From NCBI RefSeq assembly GCF_001545155.1, contig NZ_CP014226.1, positions 3,706,159 through 3,770,158 on the forward strand: a stretch of 64,000 bases of DNA, read 5' to 3'. Of the stretch, positions 31,081-37,682 are shown one piece after another. The position numbers were made by a program, and so were the translations under genes. This stretch comes from Halomonas chromatireducens (GTDB taxonomy: Bacteria; Pseudomonadota; Gammaproteobacteria; Pseudomonadales; Halomonadaceae). The notes beneath the pieces are model-generated. The model searched no databases, was not told the DNA's origin, and was given only the letters and a program-made list of their open reading frames with translations. How positions within the stretch are numbered: the stretch's first letter is position 1; each line of letters begins with the position of its first letter.

Positions 31081-31524
31081 ATGTTCAATCGTATACTGAT
31101 ACCGGTGGATGGCTCGAAAGGCGCGATGAAGGCGCTGGAAAAGGCCGTGGGGCTACACCTGCTGACCGGTGCCGAACTCTATGTTCTCTGTGTGTTCAAG
31201 CACCACAGCCTGCTGGAAGCCTCGCTCTCCATGGTGCGCCCCGACAAGCTGGATATTCCCGATGACGCGCTCAAGGAGTACGCCACCGAGATCGCCGTGC
31301 ATGCCAAGGGGGAAGCGGTGGAACTGGGCACCGATCCCTCGCGCCTGCGGGCTTTCGTCAAGGGCGGGCGGCCCTCACGCACTATCGTGCGATTCGCCCG
31401 CAAGCGTGAGTGCGACCTGATCGTGATCGGCGCCCAGGGCACCAACGGGGAAAAGAGCCTGCTGCTGGGCAGCGTCGCCCAGCGCGTGGCGGGCTCCGCC
31501 CACTGCCCGACGCTGGTGGTCTGA
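31081..31524 (+). CDS. teaD: Universal stress protein TeaD, regulator of TeaABC
   Basis: ATP-binding Usp protein encoded with the ectoine transporter; in H. elongata deletion of teaD raises ectoine uptake, so it is seen as a negative regulator. The ATG at 31081 gives 147 residues, the same length I recall for H. elongata TeaD; an upstream in-frame start at 31045 would overlap tea[20 protein letters not shown] opens the fold. The G-x2-G-x9-G-S ATP loop is intact in [22 protein letters not shown] lies just upstream. Confidence 0.94.
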   Translation: MFNRILIPVDGSKGAMKALEKAVGLHLLTGAELYVLCVFKHHSLLEASLSMVRPDKLDIPDDALKEYATEIAVHAKGEAVELGTDPSRLRAFVKGGRPSRTIVRFARKRECDLIVIGAQGTNGEKSLLLGSVAQRVAGSAHCPTLVV

Positions 31525-31648
31525 CCTACCCCTACACCGGCCCGGTCCCCCCTTTGTCAGCGGGTGCGGAACCGGACCGGCCCTGTTAGAGTCCGATTAG
31601 CTGCCAACGGGTTCACGCCTCACTGCTTCTATTACCAAAGGATTCTGC

Positions 31649-32332
31649 ATGAAGACACTCCTGACTTCCGCCTCCTTGGTCACCTTGATGGCCGCAGCAC
31701 CGCTTGCCCTGGCCGCACCGGAGACCGAGGATGAGCGCCTCAGCTACAGCCTGGGGATTGCCTATGGCCAGAGCATCGCACAGGAGTATGCCGACCTGGA
31801 CGTGGATGCTTTCACCGACGCCATACGTGATGTCATCGAAGAGAATGAACTGGCCATGAGTGCCGATGACATGGCCGAGACCCTGAGCCGGTTTCAGGAG
31901 CAGGCCATTGCCAACCGCCAGGCCGAAAACGAGCAAATAGCCGAGCTCAATCTCGCCGAGGGGGAAGCCTTCCTGGCCGAGAATGCCGACAGGGAGGGCG
32001 TCGAGACCACCGAAACGGGCCTGCAGTACGAGGTGCTGGAAGCCGGTGACGGCGCCAGTCCCGGTCCGACCTCCCACGTGGAAGTCCACTACGAAGGCAC
32101 GCTGGTCGACGGCACCGTCTTCGACAGCTCCTTCGATCGCAACGAGTCTGTCAACTTCCGGGTGGACCAGGTGATCGAAGGCTGGCAGGAAGCACTGCAG
32201 CTGATGAGCGTCGGCGACACCTGGATGCTCTTCATTCCCCCGGAGCTCGCCTATGGCGCTCAGGGGCAAGGACCCATCGGACCCAACGAGACGCTGATCT
32301 TCCAGGTCGAACTCCTCGACGTGATGGATTGA
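31649..32332 (+). CDS. FKBP-type peptidyl-prolyl isomerase, FkpA/Mip-like
   Basis: Probable periplasmic prolyl isomerase and chaperone. A signal peptide ends near ALAA (residue 23). The N-terminal helical dimerisation domain (RLSYSLGIAYGQSIAQEY to ~105) precedes the FKBP domain at ~120-227. VEVHYEGTLVDGTVFDSS, VIEGWQEALQLMSVGDTW and PPELAYGAQGQGPIGPNETLIFQVELL are the FKBP strands. At 227 residues it fits FkpA, FklB and Mip. It is 10 bases ahead of the esterase gene. Confidence 0.92.
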   Translation: MKTLLTSASLVTLMAAAPLALAAPETEDERLSYSLGIAYGQSIAQEYADLDVDAFTDAIRDVIEENELAMSADDMAETLSRFQEQAIANRQAENEQIAELNLAEGEAFLAENADREGVETTETGLQYEVLEAGDGASPGPTSHVEVHYEGTLVDGTVFDSSFDRNESVNFRVDQVIEGWQEALQLMSVGDTWMLFIPPELAYGAQGQGPIGPNETLIFQVELLDVMD

Positions 32333-32342
32333 CAGCCAACCC

Positions 32343-33383
32343 ATGAGAGCCTTCCCCCCACTTGTCGCCGGCCTGCTTTTCTCGGCCGGCGCCCTGGCGA
32401 ACGACCCGCTGCCGGAGCTACCACCACTCGGCACGTCGCCCGATGCTATCAGCGTCATAGGAATATCGTCAGGTGGCTATATGGCCACCCAGCTCGCCGT
32501 GGCATGGCCGGAGCGATTCGAGGGCCTGGCGGTACTCGCCGCCGGCCCCTGGAGCTGCGCCCAGGGCGGCCTCGGCCGCGCACTGGGCCAGTGCATGTCA
32601 ACCCGACGCGGCCCACCGGACCTGGCCGCCCTGAACCTGAAGCTGCGCGATTACCAGGCACGTGAGCTGGTGGGTGATGCCTCCGACCTGGCCGAGCTGC
32701 GTGCCTATGTCTGGCACGGCGAAGCCGACAACGTGGTCGATGCCTCTCTGGGAGAAGCCCTGGCCGAGCAGCTGTCCGGCTGGCTGGCCAACCCAAGGGA
32801 CCAGTTGAAGGTGAACCTGGCTCCGACAGCCGGCCACGGCTGGCCGATACGATCCGACGAGCAGATTCCGCCCAGTTGGCTGGCCGAGTGTCGCGGCGGC
32901 GGCGGAACTCACCTGCTGGCCTGCGGCACGGACATTGCCGGCGAGGCACTGGCCTGGCTGCATGGTGAGCTTGCCCCGGCGCAAGAGGTCGATATGACGC
33001 AGCTGCTGCGCTTCGATCAGGAGGACTTTGCGGTACGCGGGATGGGCTCGGTGGGGTATGCGCTGATCCCCGAGGCGTGCCAGGCGGGGGGCTGTGACCT
33101 GACTCTGGCCCTGCATGGCTGCGGGATGGACAGCAAGCAAATCGGCGAGGCCTTCGTACGCCACAGTGGCCTCAACGAATGGGCCGTGGCCAATCAACGG
33201 GTGGTGCTCTACCCCCAGGCCGAGACTAGCCTGGCCAATCCCCAGGGTTGCTGGGACTGGTGGGGCTTTACCGAGAGCACCTGGCAGCTCGACCCCCTGC
33301 ACGACACCCGTGAAGGGGTCCAGGTACGAGCGCTGATGGCCATGATCGACAGACTGGAGGAGCAACCGGCCGGGGACGAATGA
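32343..33383 (+). CDS. Secreted PHA-depolymerase-like esterase
   Basis: Exported alpha/beta hydrolase resembling type-2 short-chain polyhydroxyalkanoate depolymerases, so a poly-3-hydroxybutyrate or related polyester substrate is likely. A signal peptide ends near ALAND. The lipase box GISSGGYM holds the serine, WHGEADNVV the Asp region and PTAGHGWP the His. The C-terminal half has LALHGCGMDSKQIGEAF, VVLYPQ and NPQGCWDWWGF, all marks of this family. There are 346 residues and no separate substrate-binding domain. One base separates its stop from that of the SCO gene on the other strand. Confidence 0.85.
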   Translation: MRAFPPLVAGLLFSAGALANDPLPELPPLGTSPDAISVIGISSGGYMATQLAVAWPERFEGLAVLAAGPWSCAQGGLGRALGQCMSTRRGPPDLAALNLKLRDYQARELVGDASDLAELRAYVWHGEADNVVDASLGEALAEQLSGWLANPRDQLKVNLAPTAGHGWPIRSDEQIPPSWLAECRGGGGTHLLACGTDIAGEALAWLHGELAPAQEVDMTQLLRFDQEDFAVRGMGSVGYALIPEACQAGGCDLTLALHGCGMDSKQIGEAFVRHSGLNEWAVANQRVVLYPQAETSLANPQGCWDWWGFTESTWQLDPLHDTREGVQVRALMAMIDRLEEQPAGDE

Positions 33384-33384
33384 C

Positions 33385-33981
33385 CTACCCGCCCAGCTCG
33401 CTCTCCAGCGCCGAGCGAAGCGGGTGCGGCGTCGGCGAATAGAGCACCCGCTGCAGGATCTGGCCGTCACGGTCGACCAGATAGAGCGAGGAACTGTGGT
33501 CGACGGTATACTCCATTGCCGAATCCGGCGTTTCCACCCGGCGCCATACCACGTTATAGCGCCCTGCCAGCTCCTCTAGCTGCTCCTCGTTGCCGGCCAC
33601 ACCGATGAAGTCATCGCCGAAAAAGCCCACGTACTCTTCCAGACGCTCCAGCGTATCGCGCTCGGGGTCCACCGTGATCATCACCGGCACCACGCGCTGG
33701 CGCTGCTCGTCATCCAGCCCCTGCATCACCTGACGAATCACCGCCATGCTCATGGGGCAGACGTCCGGGCAGTAGGTATAGCCGAAGAAGAGGATGGCAA
33801 CCTGGTCCTCATCCATCTGAGTCAACGAAAAGTCTCCCTGCGTAGAGGGCATCTCTACCGGACCACCCCGAGGACCGCTTTCGTCCGCAGTCCTCTGCTG
33901 CTCATACCAGCCGTAGCCACCGAGAGCCACGGCCAGCACGACCACGACACCCAACACCTTCCAGATACCCTGTCGCTTCAT
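33385..33981 (-). CDS. SCO1/SenC copper chaperone
   Basis: Membrane-anchored thioredoxin-fold protein that loads copper into cytochrome c oxidase CuA or handles copper stress. It has an N-terminal anchor (VLGVVVVLAVALGGYGW), CPDVC copper-binding cysteines in FGYTYCPDVCPMSM, and the distal histidine in VDHSSSLYLVD. There are 198 residues. The start codon overlaps the next gene by four bases, so the pair is co-translated. No cytochrome oxidase genes are in the window. Confidence 0.93.
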   Translation of the reverse strand: MKRQGIWKVLGVVVVLAVALGGYGWYEQQRTADESGPRGGPVEMPSTQGDFSLTQMDEDQVAILFFGYTYCPDVCPMSMAVIRQVMQGLDDEQRQRVVPVMITVDPERDTLERLEEYVGFFGDDFIGVAGNEEQLEELAGRYNVVWRRVETPDSAMEYTVDHSSSLYLVDRDGQILQRVLYSPTPHPLRSALESELGG

Positions 33982-34490
33982 GGCCCACTTCGCTCCACAG
34001 TAAAATCGAACCGGCTGCCCAGTCGGCCATCGGCGGTCTCCACCACGACCTGGGCTAGCCAGGGCATGGTCGCCTCGGTGCAGATCGGCACCTGGGCCAA
34101 GCCCTCGTAGCGGCCATTATCCTGCGCTTCGAGGGGGAAGCGGTGCAAGCCCATCTCCATATCGCGTCCCACGAAGTCGACATGAACGGCAGTGGCCTCC
34201 ACGCCCTCCAGCGTTACCGTCAGGGGCAGCAGGTCCAGCGCCCGAATCCCCCCCGGCGCATCGGCCGCAAGGCTCAGGCGACGGGAGCCGCCCAGCATCG
34301 CCTGACAGGACGACCGGTGCAACTCGCAGGGGGTAGCCGCAGCATACCAGGCGATGCTCTGGTCGCCCCGCACCAGATGAGAAACCAGGTACCATAAGGC
34401 AACCGCCAGCGCCACCAGGGTGGCGAGCATCATCAGGCGAATGCCGGGAAAGCGGATTTCCCTTTGGTCTGGGTGAGAGGGTGAGCTCAT
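33978..34490 (-). CDS. Single-pass membrane protein encoded with SCO, function unknown
   Basis: A 170-residue protein with one N-terminal helix (LMMLATLVALAVALWYLVSHLV) and a periplasmic beta-rich domain. VTLEGVEATAVHVDFVGRDMEMGLHRFPLE resembles FixH- or YtkA-like domains, in which a small beta sandwich faces the periplasm. Two cysteines (CELHRSSC) sit just after the helix and one near the end. It overlaps the SCO gene by four bases, which suggests a shared role in copper or oxidase biogenesis. The name is left open. Confidence 0.7.
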   Translation of the reverse strand: MSSPSHPDQREIRFPGIRLMMLATLVALAVALWYLVSHLVRGDQSIAWYAAATPCELHRSSCQAMLGGSRRLSLAADAPGGIRALDLLPLTVTLEGVEATAVHVDFVGRDMEMGLHRFPLEAQDNGRYEGLAQVPICTEATMPWLAQVVVETADGRLGSRFDFTVERSGP

Positions 34491-34612
34491 GACGGTGAAA
34501 GCAACACTCCGATGAGAGGCGACAGAGCGGTAAGCTTAACAGCATTTGCCGGGCGTCGACCGTGGATGGATGTCGCAGGGCAGCGGCCTTGCAAGGGTTG
34601 AAAGGAGTACGA

Positions 34613-35527
34613 ATGGAAGGTGTGGCGCAGGCTTTGGGACCGCTGTTTCTGCTGATACTGCTGGGCGCCGTGCTGGGCTGGCGCCGGCTGCCCGGCGACA
34701 ACTTCTGGCCCGCCATGGAGCGGCTGATCTACTTTCTGCTGTTTCCGGCCATGCTGGTGGCCACCCTGGCTAACGCCGATGTCGGCCAGGTACCCGTTGT
34801 TCGCCTGGCCCTGGCACTGCTCGGCACCATGCTGCTCTTCGCCGCCCTGCTTTGGGTCATTCGGCCGAAACTGGGAATCGACTCGGCGGCCTTCACCTCG
34901 GTATTTCAGGGCGCCGTGCGCTTCAACACCTACGTGGGGGTTGCCGGGGCGGCGGCTCTGCACGGCTCTGCCGGTGCTACCGTGGCAGCGGTGGCCGTGG
35001 CACTGATGGTACCGGTGGTCAACGTCCTCTGCGTGGGGAGCTTCATTGCCGCCGGCACCTTGGGCCCCTCCAGTCTGGGCAAGAGCCTGCTGGCGCTGGT
35101 ACGCAATCCGCTGATTCTTGCCTGCCTGGTCGGCATCGCCCTGAACCTGACCGGCATCGGACTTCCCGGCTGGAGCGGCGCCACGGTGGAATTGCTGGGA
35201 CGAGCCGCCCTGCCACTGGGCCTGGTCGCGGTGGGTGTGGCGCTGCGCCCCCGGGCGCTGATGCGCCTGGACCGCGGCGTCTGGACATCCAACCTGGTGA
35301 AGCTGGCGCTGATGCCGGCCGTGGTGCTGCTGCTCGCCATGGTGCTGGGGCTGGACCCGGTCAGCCGTGACGTGGCGCTGCTGTTCGCCGCGCTACCTAC
35401 CGCCACTTCGGCCTATATCCTGGCCCGCCAACTGGGAGGAGATGCCGAGCTGATGGCCGCCCTGATCACCGGCCAAACGCTGCTGGCCATGGCTACGCTG
35501 CCGCTCTGGCTGCGACTGGTCGGCTAG
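34613..35527 (+). CDS. AEC family transporter
   Basis: Inner-membrane carrier of the auxin-efflux-carrier family, bacterial members of which move malate or other small acids. The ATG at 34613 has AAAGGAGT upstream and gives 304 residues with ten helices. IYFLLFPAMLVATLAN, FQGAVRFNTYVGVAGAAAL, VRNPLILACLVGIALN and FAALPTATSAYILARQLGGD match the family. It precedes a predicted small RNA. Its substrate is unknown. Confidence 0.88.
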   Translation: MEGVAQALGPLFLLILLGAVLGWRRLPGDNFWPAMERLIYFLLFPAMLVATLANADVGQVPVVRLALALLGTMLLFAALLWVIRPKLGIDSAAFTSVFQGAVRFNTYVGVAGAAALHGSAGATVAAVAVALMVPVVNVLCVGSFIAAGTLGPSSLGKSLLALVRNPLILACLVGIALNLTGIGLPGWSGATVELLGRAALPLGLVAVGVALRPRALMRLDRGVWTSNLVKLALMPAVVLLLAMVLGLDPVSRDVALLFAALPTATSAYILARQLGGDAELMAALITGQTLLAMATLPLWLRLVG

Positions 35528-35539
35528 TCAATGAAACTT

Positions 35540-35591
35540 AATAAAAAGTATTCGCATTTGTGTTGACGGCATAAACGAGAATGATTACAGT
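35540..35591 (+). promoter_or_regulatory. Predicted promoter with Fur-like boxes for a small RNA
   Basis: TTGACG (35563-35568) and TACAGT (35586-35591) are 17 bases apart. Two partial Fur-like boxes bracket the -35. The stretch at 35541-35559 read on the minus strand (AATGCGAATACTTTTTATT) matches a Fur consensus at about 13 of 19 positions. GAGAATGATTAC at 35578-35589 overlaps the -10. There is no open reading frame to serve, only the hairpin-rich segment that follows. Confidence 0.4.
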
Positions 35592-35596
35592 GTGGG

Positions 35597-35712
35597 TGTG
35601 GCGTTTGATGAGGCGCCACACCCATAAGAGGATCGCCAGTTCCTCGTTATGGTTTCTCCCCTCATTTGCTAGTCACGGTCTTGCCTGCGCCCTCCCTGAG
35701 GGCGCTTTTTTT
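35597..35712 (+). ncRNA. Predicted trans-acting small RNA, possibly iron-regulated
   Basis: About 115 bases between the AEC gene and the IS element form three hairpins. H1 pairs 35594-35603 with 35614-35623 (10 bases). H2 pairs 35622-35632 with 35641-35652 (11 pairs, one bulged G, loop TCGCCAGT). H3 is a textbook terminator, GCGCCCTC/GAGGGCGC (35687-35705) followed by seven T. Between H2 and H3 is an unpaired CU-rich stretch (TTTCTCCCCTCATTTGC) that could pair with ribosome-binding sites. No coding frame is convincing. The layout resembles RyhB/PrrF-type Hfq RNAs, but no sequence match to them was seen. Confidence 0.5.
35687..35712 (+). terminator. Rho-independent terminator of the predicted small RNA
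   Basis: GCGCCCTC (35687-35694), loop CCT, GAGGGCGC (35698-35705), then TTTTTTT. It lies 160 bases beyond the AEC stop, too far and with too much structure between to be only that gene's terminator. Confidence 0.8.
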
Positions 35713-35717
35713 GTTAG

Positions 35718-35767
35718 CTGCGGTCCGACAGCGATTCTATCCACCGACGCTGCCACACCGCTGTTGG
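35718..35767 (+). repeat. Left half of a palindromic repeat split by the IS element
   Basis: The spacer CCACCGACGCTGCCACA (from 35740) and CGCTGTTGG match the units at 37281-37317 and 37451-37488. The half ends at 35767, where the IS begins, and continues at 37158. Joining the two sides gives a stretch that aligns without gaps to 50911-50946. Confidence 0.75.
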
Positions 35768-35865
35768 AAATGGGATGGACCCGTCCCTCCCTGTGCCAAG
35801 ATGAGTTTGCAACGCCATCTGGGTGCATGGGGCACCACACGGCATCTTGAAGAGAGGGTCCATCC

Positions 35866-36894
35866 ATGAATCACATTAGCATCGTCGGGATTGATCTTGC
35901 CAAGCATGTCTTTCAACTTCATGCGGTCGATCCCAAAGGCCGCCAGATATTCAGCAAGAAGGTGTCTCGCTCGGGCTTACGCCTGACGCTGGCCCAGGTA
36001 CCTCCCTGCCGCGTCGCCATGGAGGCATGCGGTGGTGCCCACTACTGGGCAAGGGAGATCCAGGCCCTGGGGCATGAGGTCCAATTGATCCCTCCCCAGT
36101 ACGTGAAGCCCTTTGTGCTGGGCCACAAGAGCGATGCCCGGGATGCCCGCGCGATCGCCGAGGCAGCGGCCCGCGATGCCACGCCACGGGTGGCGCCCAA
36201 GACACTGGAACAGCAGGCGCTGCAAGCCATGCATCGCGTGCGCTCCCGGGCGATTGCCAACCGCACGGCCCTGGGCAATGAGCTGCATGGCTTGCTCGCC
36301 GAAATGGGCATCTGCGTGGCGAAGGGTCACTCGGTGTTTCGCCAGGGTGAGGTCCGGCGCTTACTCGCCGAGCACCGGGCCCAGCTCGGCGACGACCTCT
36401 TCGTGGTGCTGGATGATGTTCTGGATCAGTGGCTCTCGCTGGATGCGCGCATTCATGCCTACGATCAGCGCCTGGCACGGCTGGCCAGGGCGACGCCGGT
36501 TTGTCGACGCCTGATGAGCGTGCCCGGCATCGGGCCGGTCAATGCGACCTTACTGGCCAGTCATATCGGTGACCCCAGGCGGTTTGCCAATGGTCGATCC
36601 TTCAGTGCCTCGATTGGCTTGGTGCCCCGCCAGCACTCGAGCGGCGGCAAGGAACGACTGCTGAGCATCTCCAAACGGGGCAACGGTGAGGTGCGTCGGC
36701 AGCTCGTGCATGGGGCCCGAGCGGCCTTGCGTGCCTTTCAGTGCCAGCAGCAGCCGGATCGGCTGGCTCGCTGGGCATGCGCCCTGGCGGCACGGCGTGG
36801 GGCGGCCAAGGCCACTGTCGCCCTGGCGAACAAGCTGGGCAGGATCTGCTGGGCGGTGATGGTGCGAGACACGGTCTACGCGGCCACCCCGTAA
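35866..36894 (+). CDS. IS110-family transposase (DEDD), IS1111 subgroup
   Basis: RNA-guided recombinase of 342 residues that inserts the element by a Holliday-junction-like path. The RuvC-like DEDD domain comes first: IVGIDLAKHVFQLHAVD (Asp10), VAMEACGGAHYWAREI (Glu), and GHKSDARDARAIAEAA (two Asp). The C-terminal Tnp20 domain has LMSVPGIGPVNATLLASHIG and GLVPRQHSSGGKERLLSISKRGN with the serine nucleophile. Full length with no frameshift, so the element is probably active. Its ATG directly follows the internal dyad arm. Confidence 0.95.
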   Translation: MNHISIVGIDLAKHVFQLHAVDPKGRQIFSKKVSRSGLRLTLAQVPPCRVAMEACGGAHYWAREIQALGHEVQLIPPQYVKPFVLGHKSDARDARAIAEAAARDATPRVAPKTLEQQALQAMHRVRSRAIANRTALGNELHGLLAEMGICVAKGHSVFRQGEVRRLLAEHRAQLGDDLFVVLDDVLDQWLSLDARIHAYDQRLARLARATPVCRRLMSVPGIGPVNATLLASHIGDPRRFANGRSFSASIGLVPRQHSSGGKERLLSISKRGNGEVRRQLVHGARAALRAFQCQQQPDRLARWACALAARRGAAKATVALANKLGRICWAVMVRDTVYAATP

Positions 36895-36975
36895 TGCGAT
36901 GACGCGATGACATAGTCACGATTTTTCCCCGAGGTTGCGCAGGTACGAACGTAGATGGCAGGACAGGTCAGACCG

Positions 36976-37100
36976 GCTCTCCGCCACGCTGTGAAGATGT
37001 ATGGCCGCTGTTGAGGCCGAGTCGGAGATCAGCTCGGAGAGCGCGCATCCCATCATGGCCAGGCACCGATGCAGTGCCGCTGACAGGCCGGATATAAGCG
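36976..37100 (+). ncRNA. Candidate bridge/seek RNA of the IS1111-type element
   Basis: In the 3' non-coding end of the IS, GCTCTCCG (36976-36983) pairs with CGGAGAGC (37035-37042). Inside, AAGATG (36994-36999) is the reverse complement of the right target flank (37160-37165), and CCGCTGTTG (37005-37013) equals the left flank (35758-35766). Next, CATCCCAT (37046-37053) is the reverse complement of the IS left end (35770-35777), and ATATAA (37092-37097) equals the right-end/left-end junction. Both guide pairs have the same order and polarity. Local stems GGCAC/GTGCC (37062-37078) and GGCC/GGCC (37057-37089) separate the second pair. Exact RNA ends are unknown. Confidence 0.65.
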
Positions 37101-37157
37101 TGCAGTCTCACCCCCGCCGATACGTTTCGGGCTTGCACAACGGGACTGGTCCATATA

Positions 37158-37279
37158 AGCATCTTTAGATCGCGACTGGAGGCGAAAGCCTCCCGGCGGG
37201 GTTGCCAACGTTCGCGGCCATCACCGGCGTTTCAGCCTCCGCCAAGGCGCCAGTCGCGACGCGGAGCGGCGCTCCAACA
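37158..37279 (+). repeat. Right part of the palindromic repeat split by the IS
   Basis: Continues 35762-35767. With them it makes a ~128-base unit opening TGTTGGAG and closing CTCCAACA (37272-37279), with CGCGACTGG near the start and CCAGTCGCG near the end forming an inner dyad. A ~31-base spacer (37280-37310) leads to the next unit. Confidence 0.75.
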
Positions 37280-37310
37280 ATGATTCTCTCCACCGACGCT
37301 GCCACATCGC

Positions 37311-37450
37311 TGTTGGAGGAAGCTTTAGCTCACGACTGGAGACCGAAGGGCTCCCGGCAGTGTTGCCAGCGCTGGCGGTAACCGCCAGCGTTGCCGCCTC
37401 CGCCGAGGCGCCTGGCGGCGCCAGTCGCGACGCGGAGCGGCGCTCCAACA
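37311..37450 (+). repeat. Long palindromic repeat, intact unit
   Basis: A 140-base unit bounded by TGTTGGAG (37311-37318) and CTCCAACA (37443-37450). Inner arms are CGACTGG and CCAGTCG, with a GCCAGCGCTGGC-containing centre. A ~31-base spacer almost identical to the previous one follows. The period to the next unit is 171 bases. No open frame is credible. Confidence 0.8.
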
Positions 37451-37481
37451 ATGATTCTCTCCACCGACGCTGCCACATCGC

Positions 37482-37651
37482 TGTTGGAGGAAGCTTTAGC
37501 TCCGGTCCGACGCATCGGCGACTGGAGGCCGAAGGGCTCCCGGCGGTGTTGCCAGCGCTGGCGATGAGCACCAGCGTTACCGCCTCCGCCAAGGCGCCTG
37601 ACGGCACCAGTCGCGATGCAGAGTCGGAGCGCCGAACCGAGCGCTCCAACA
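37482..37651 (+). repeat. Long palindromic repeat, third tandem unit (diverged)
   Basis: A 170-base unit bounded by TGTTGGAG (37482-37489) and CTCCAACA (37644-37651). It carries two extra insertions, TCCGGTCCGACGCATCGG after the left arm and AGTCGGAGCGCCGAACC before the right arm. The two insertions share GGTCCGAC/GTCGGA-type complementarity, so they pair within the stem. The spacer after it runs into the 3' end of the LysR gene. Confidence 0.75.
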
Positions 37652-37682
37652 GCGATCCTATCCGCCGACGCTGCCGCTTCTC

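Larger units (their letters stand above)
35768..37157 (+). mobile_element. Complete IS110-family element, IS1111 subgroup
   Basis: About 1390 bases. Subterminal inverted repeats ATGGACCCGTCCC (35775-35787) and GGGACTGGTCCAT (37142-37154) match at 12 of 13 positions. They lie seven bases from the left end and three from the right end, the IS1111 pattern. Ends are set by rejoining the interrupted repeat, which then aligns without gaps to 50911-50946; one base of ambiguity remains because A occurs on both sides. No target duplication. It holds one transposase gene and ~260 bases of 3' non-coding sequence. A second dyad, GGATGGACCC/GGGTCCATCC (35773-35782/35856-35865), ends right at the transposase ATG. 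Confidence 0.88.

Noticed and set aside
35581..35850. Short plus-strand frames of 67-89 codons between the AEC gene and the transposase
   Set aside because: They run through three hairpins, a terminator and the IS boundary, so they cannot be one conserved gene.
36968..37162. A 64-codon minus-strand frame at the IS right end
   Set aside because: It covers the candidate guide RNA, has no ribosome site and shows no conserved motif.
37158..37682. CRISPR array
   Set aside because: Repeat units are 128-170 bases and themselves palindromic, the 31-base spacers are nearly identical, and no cas genes are present.
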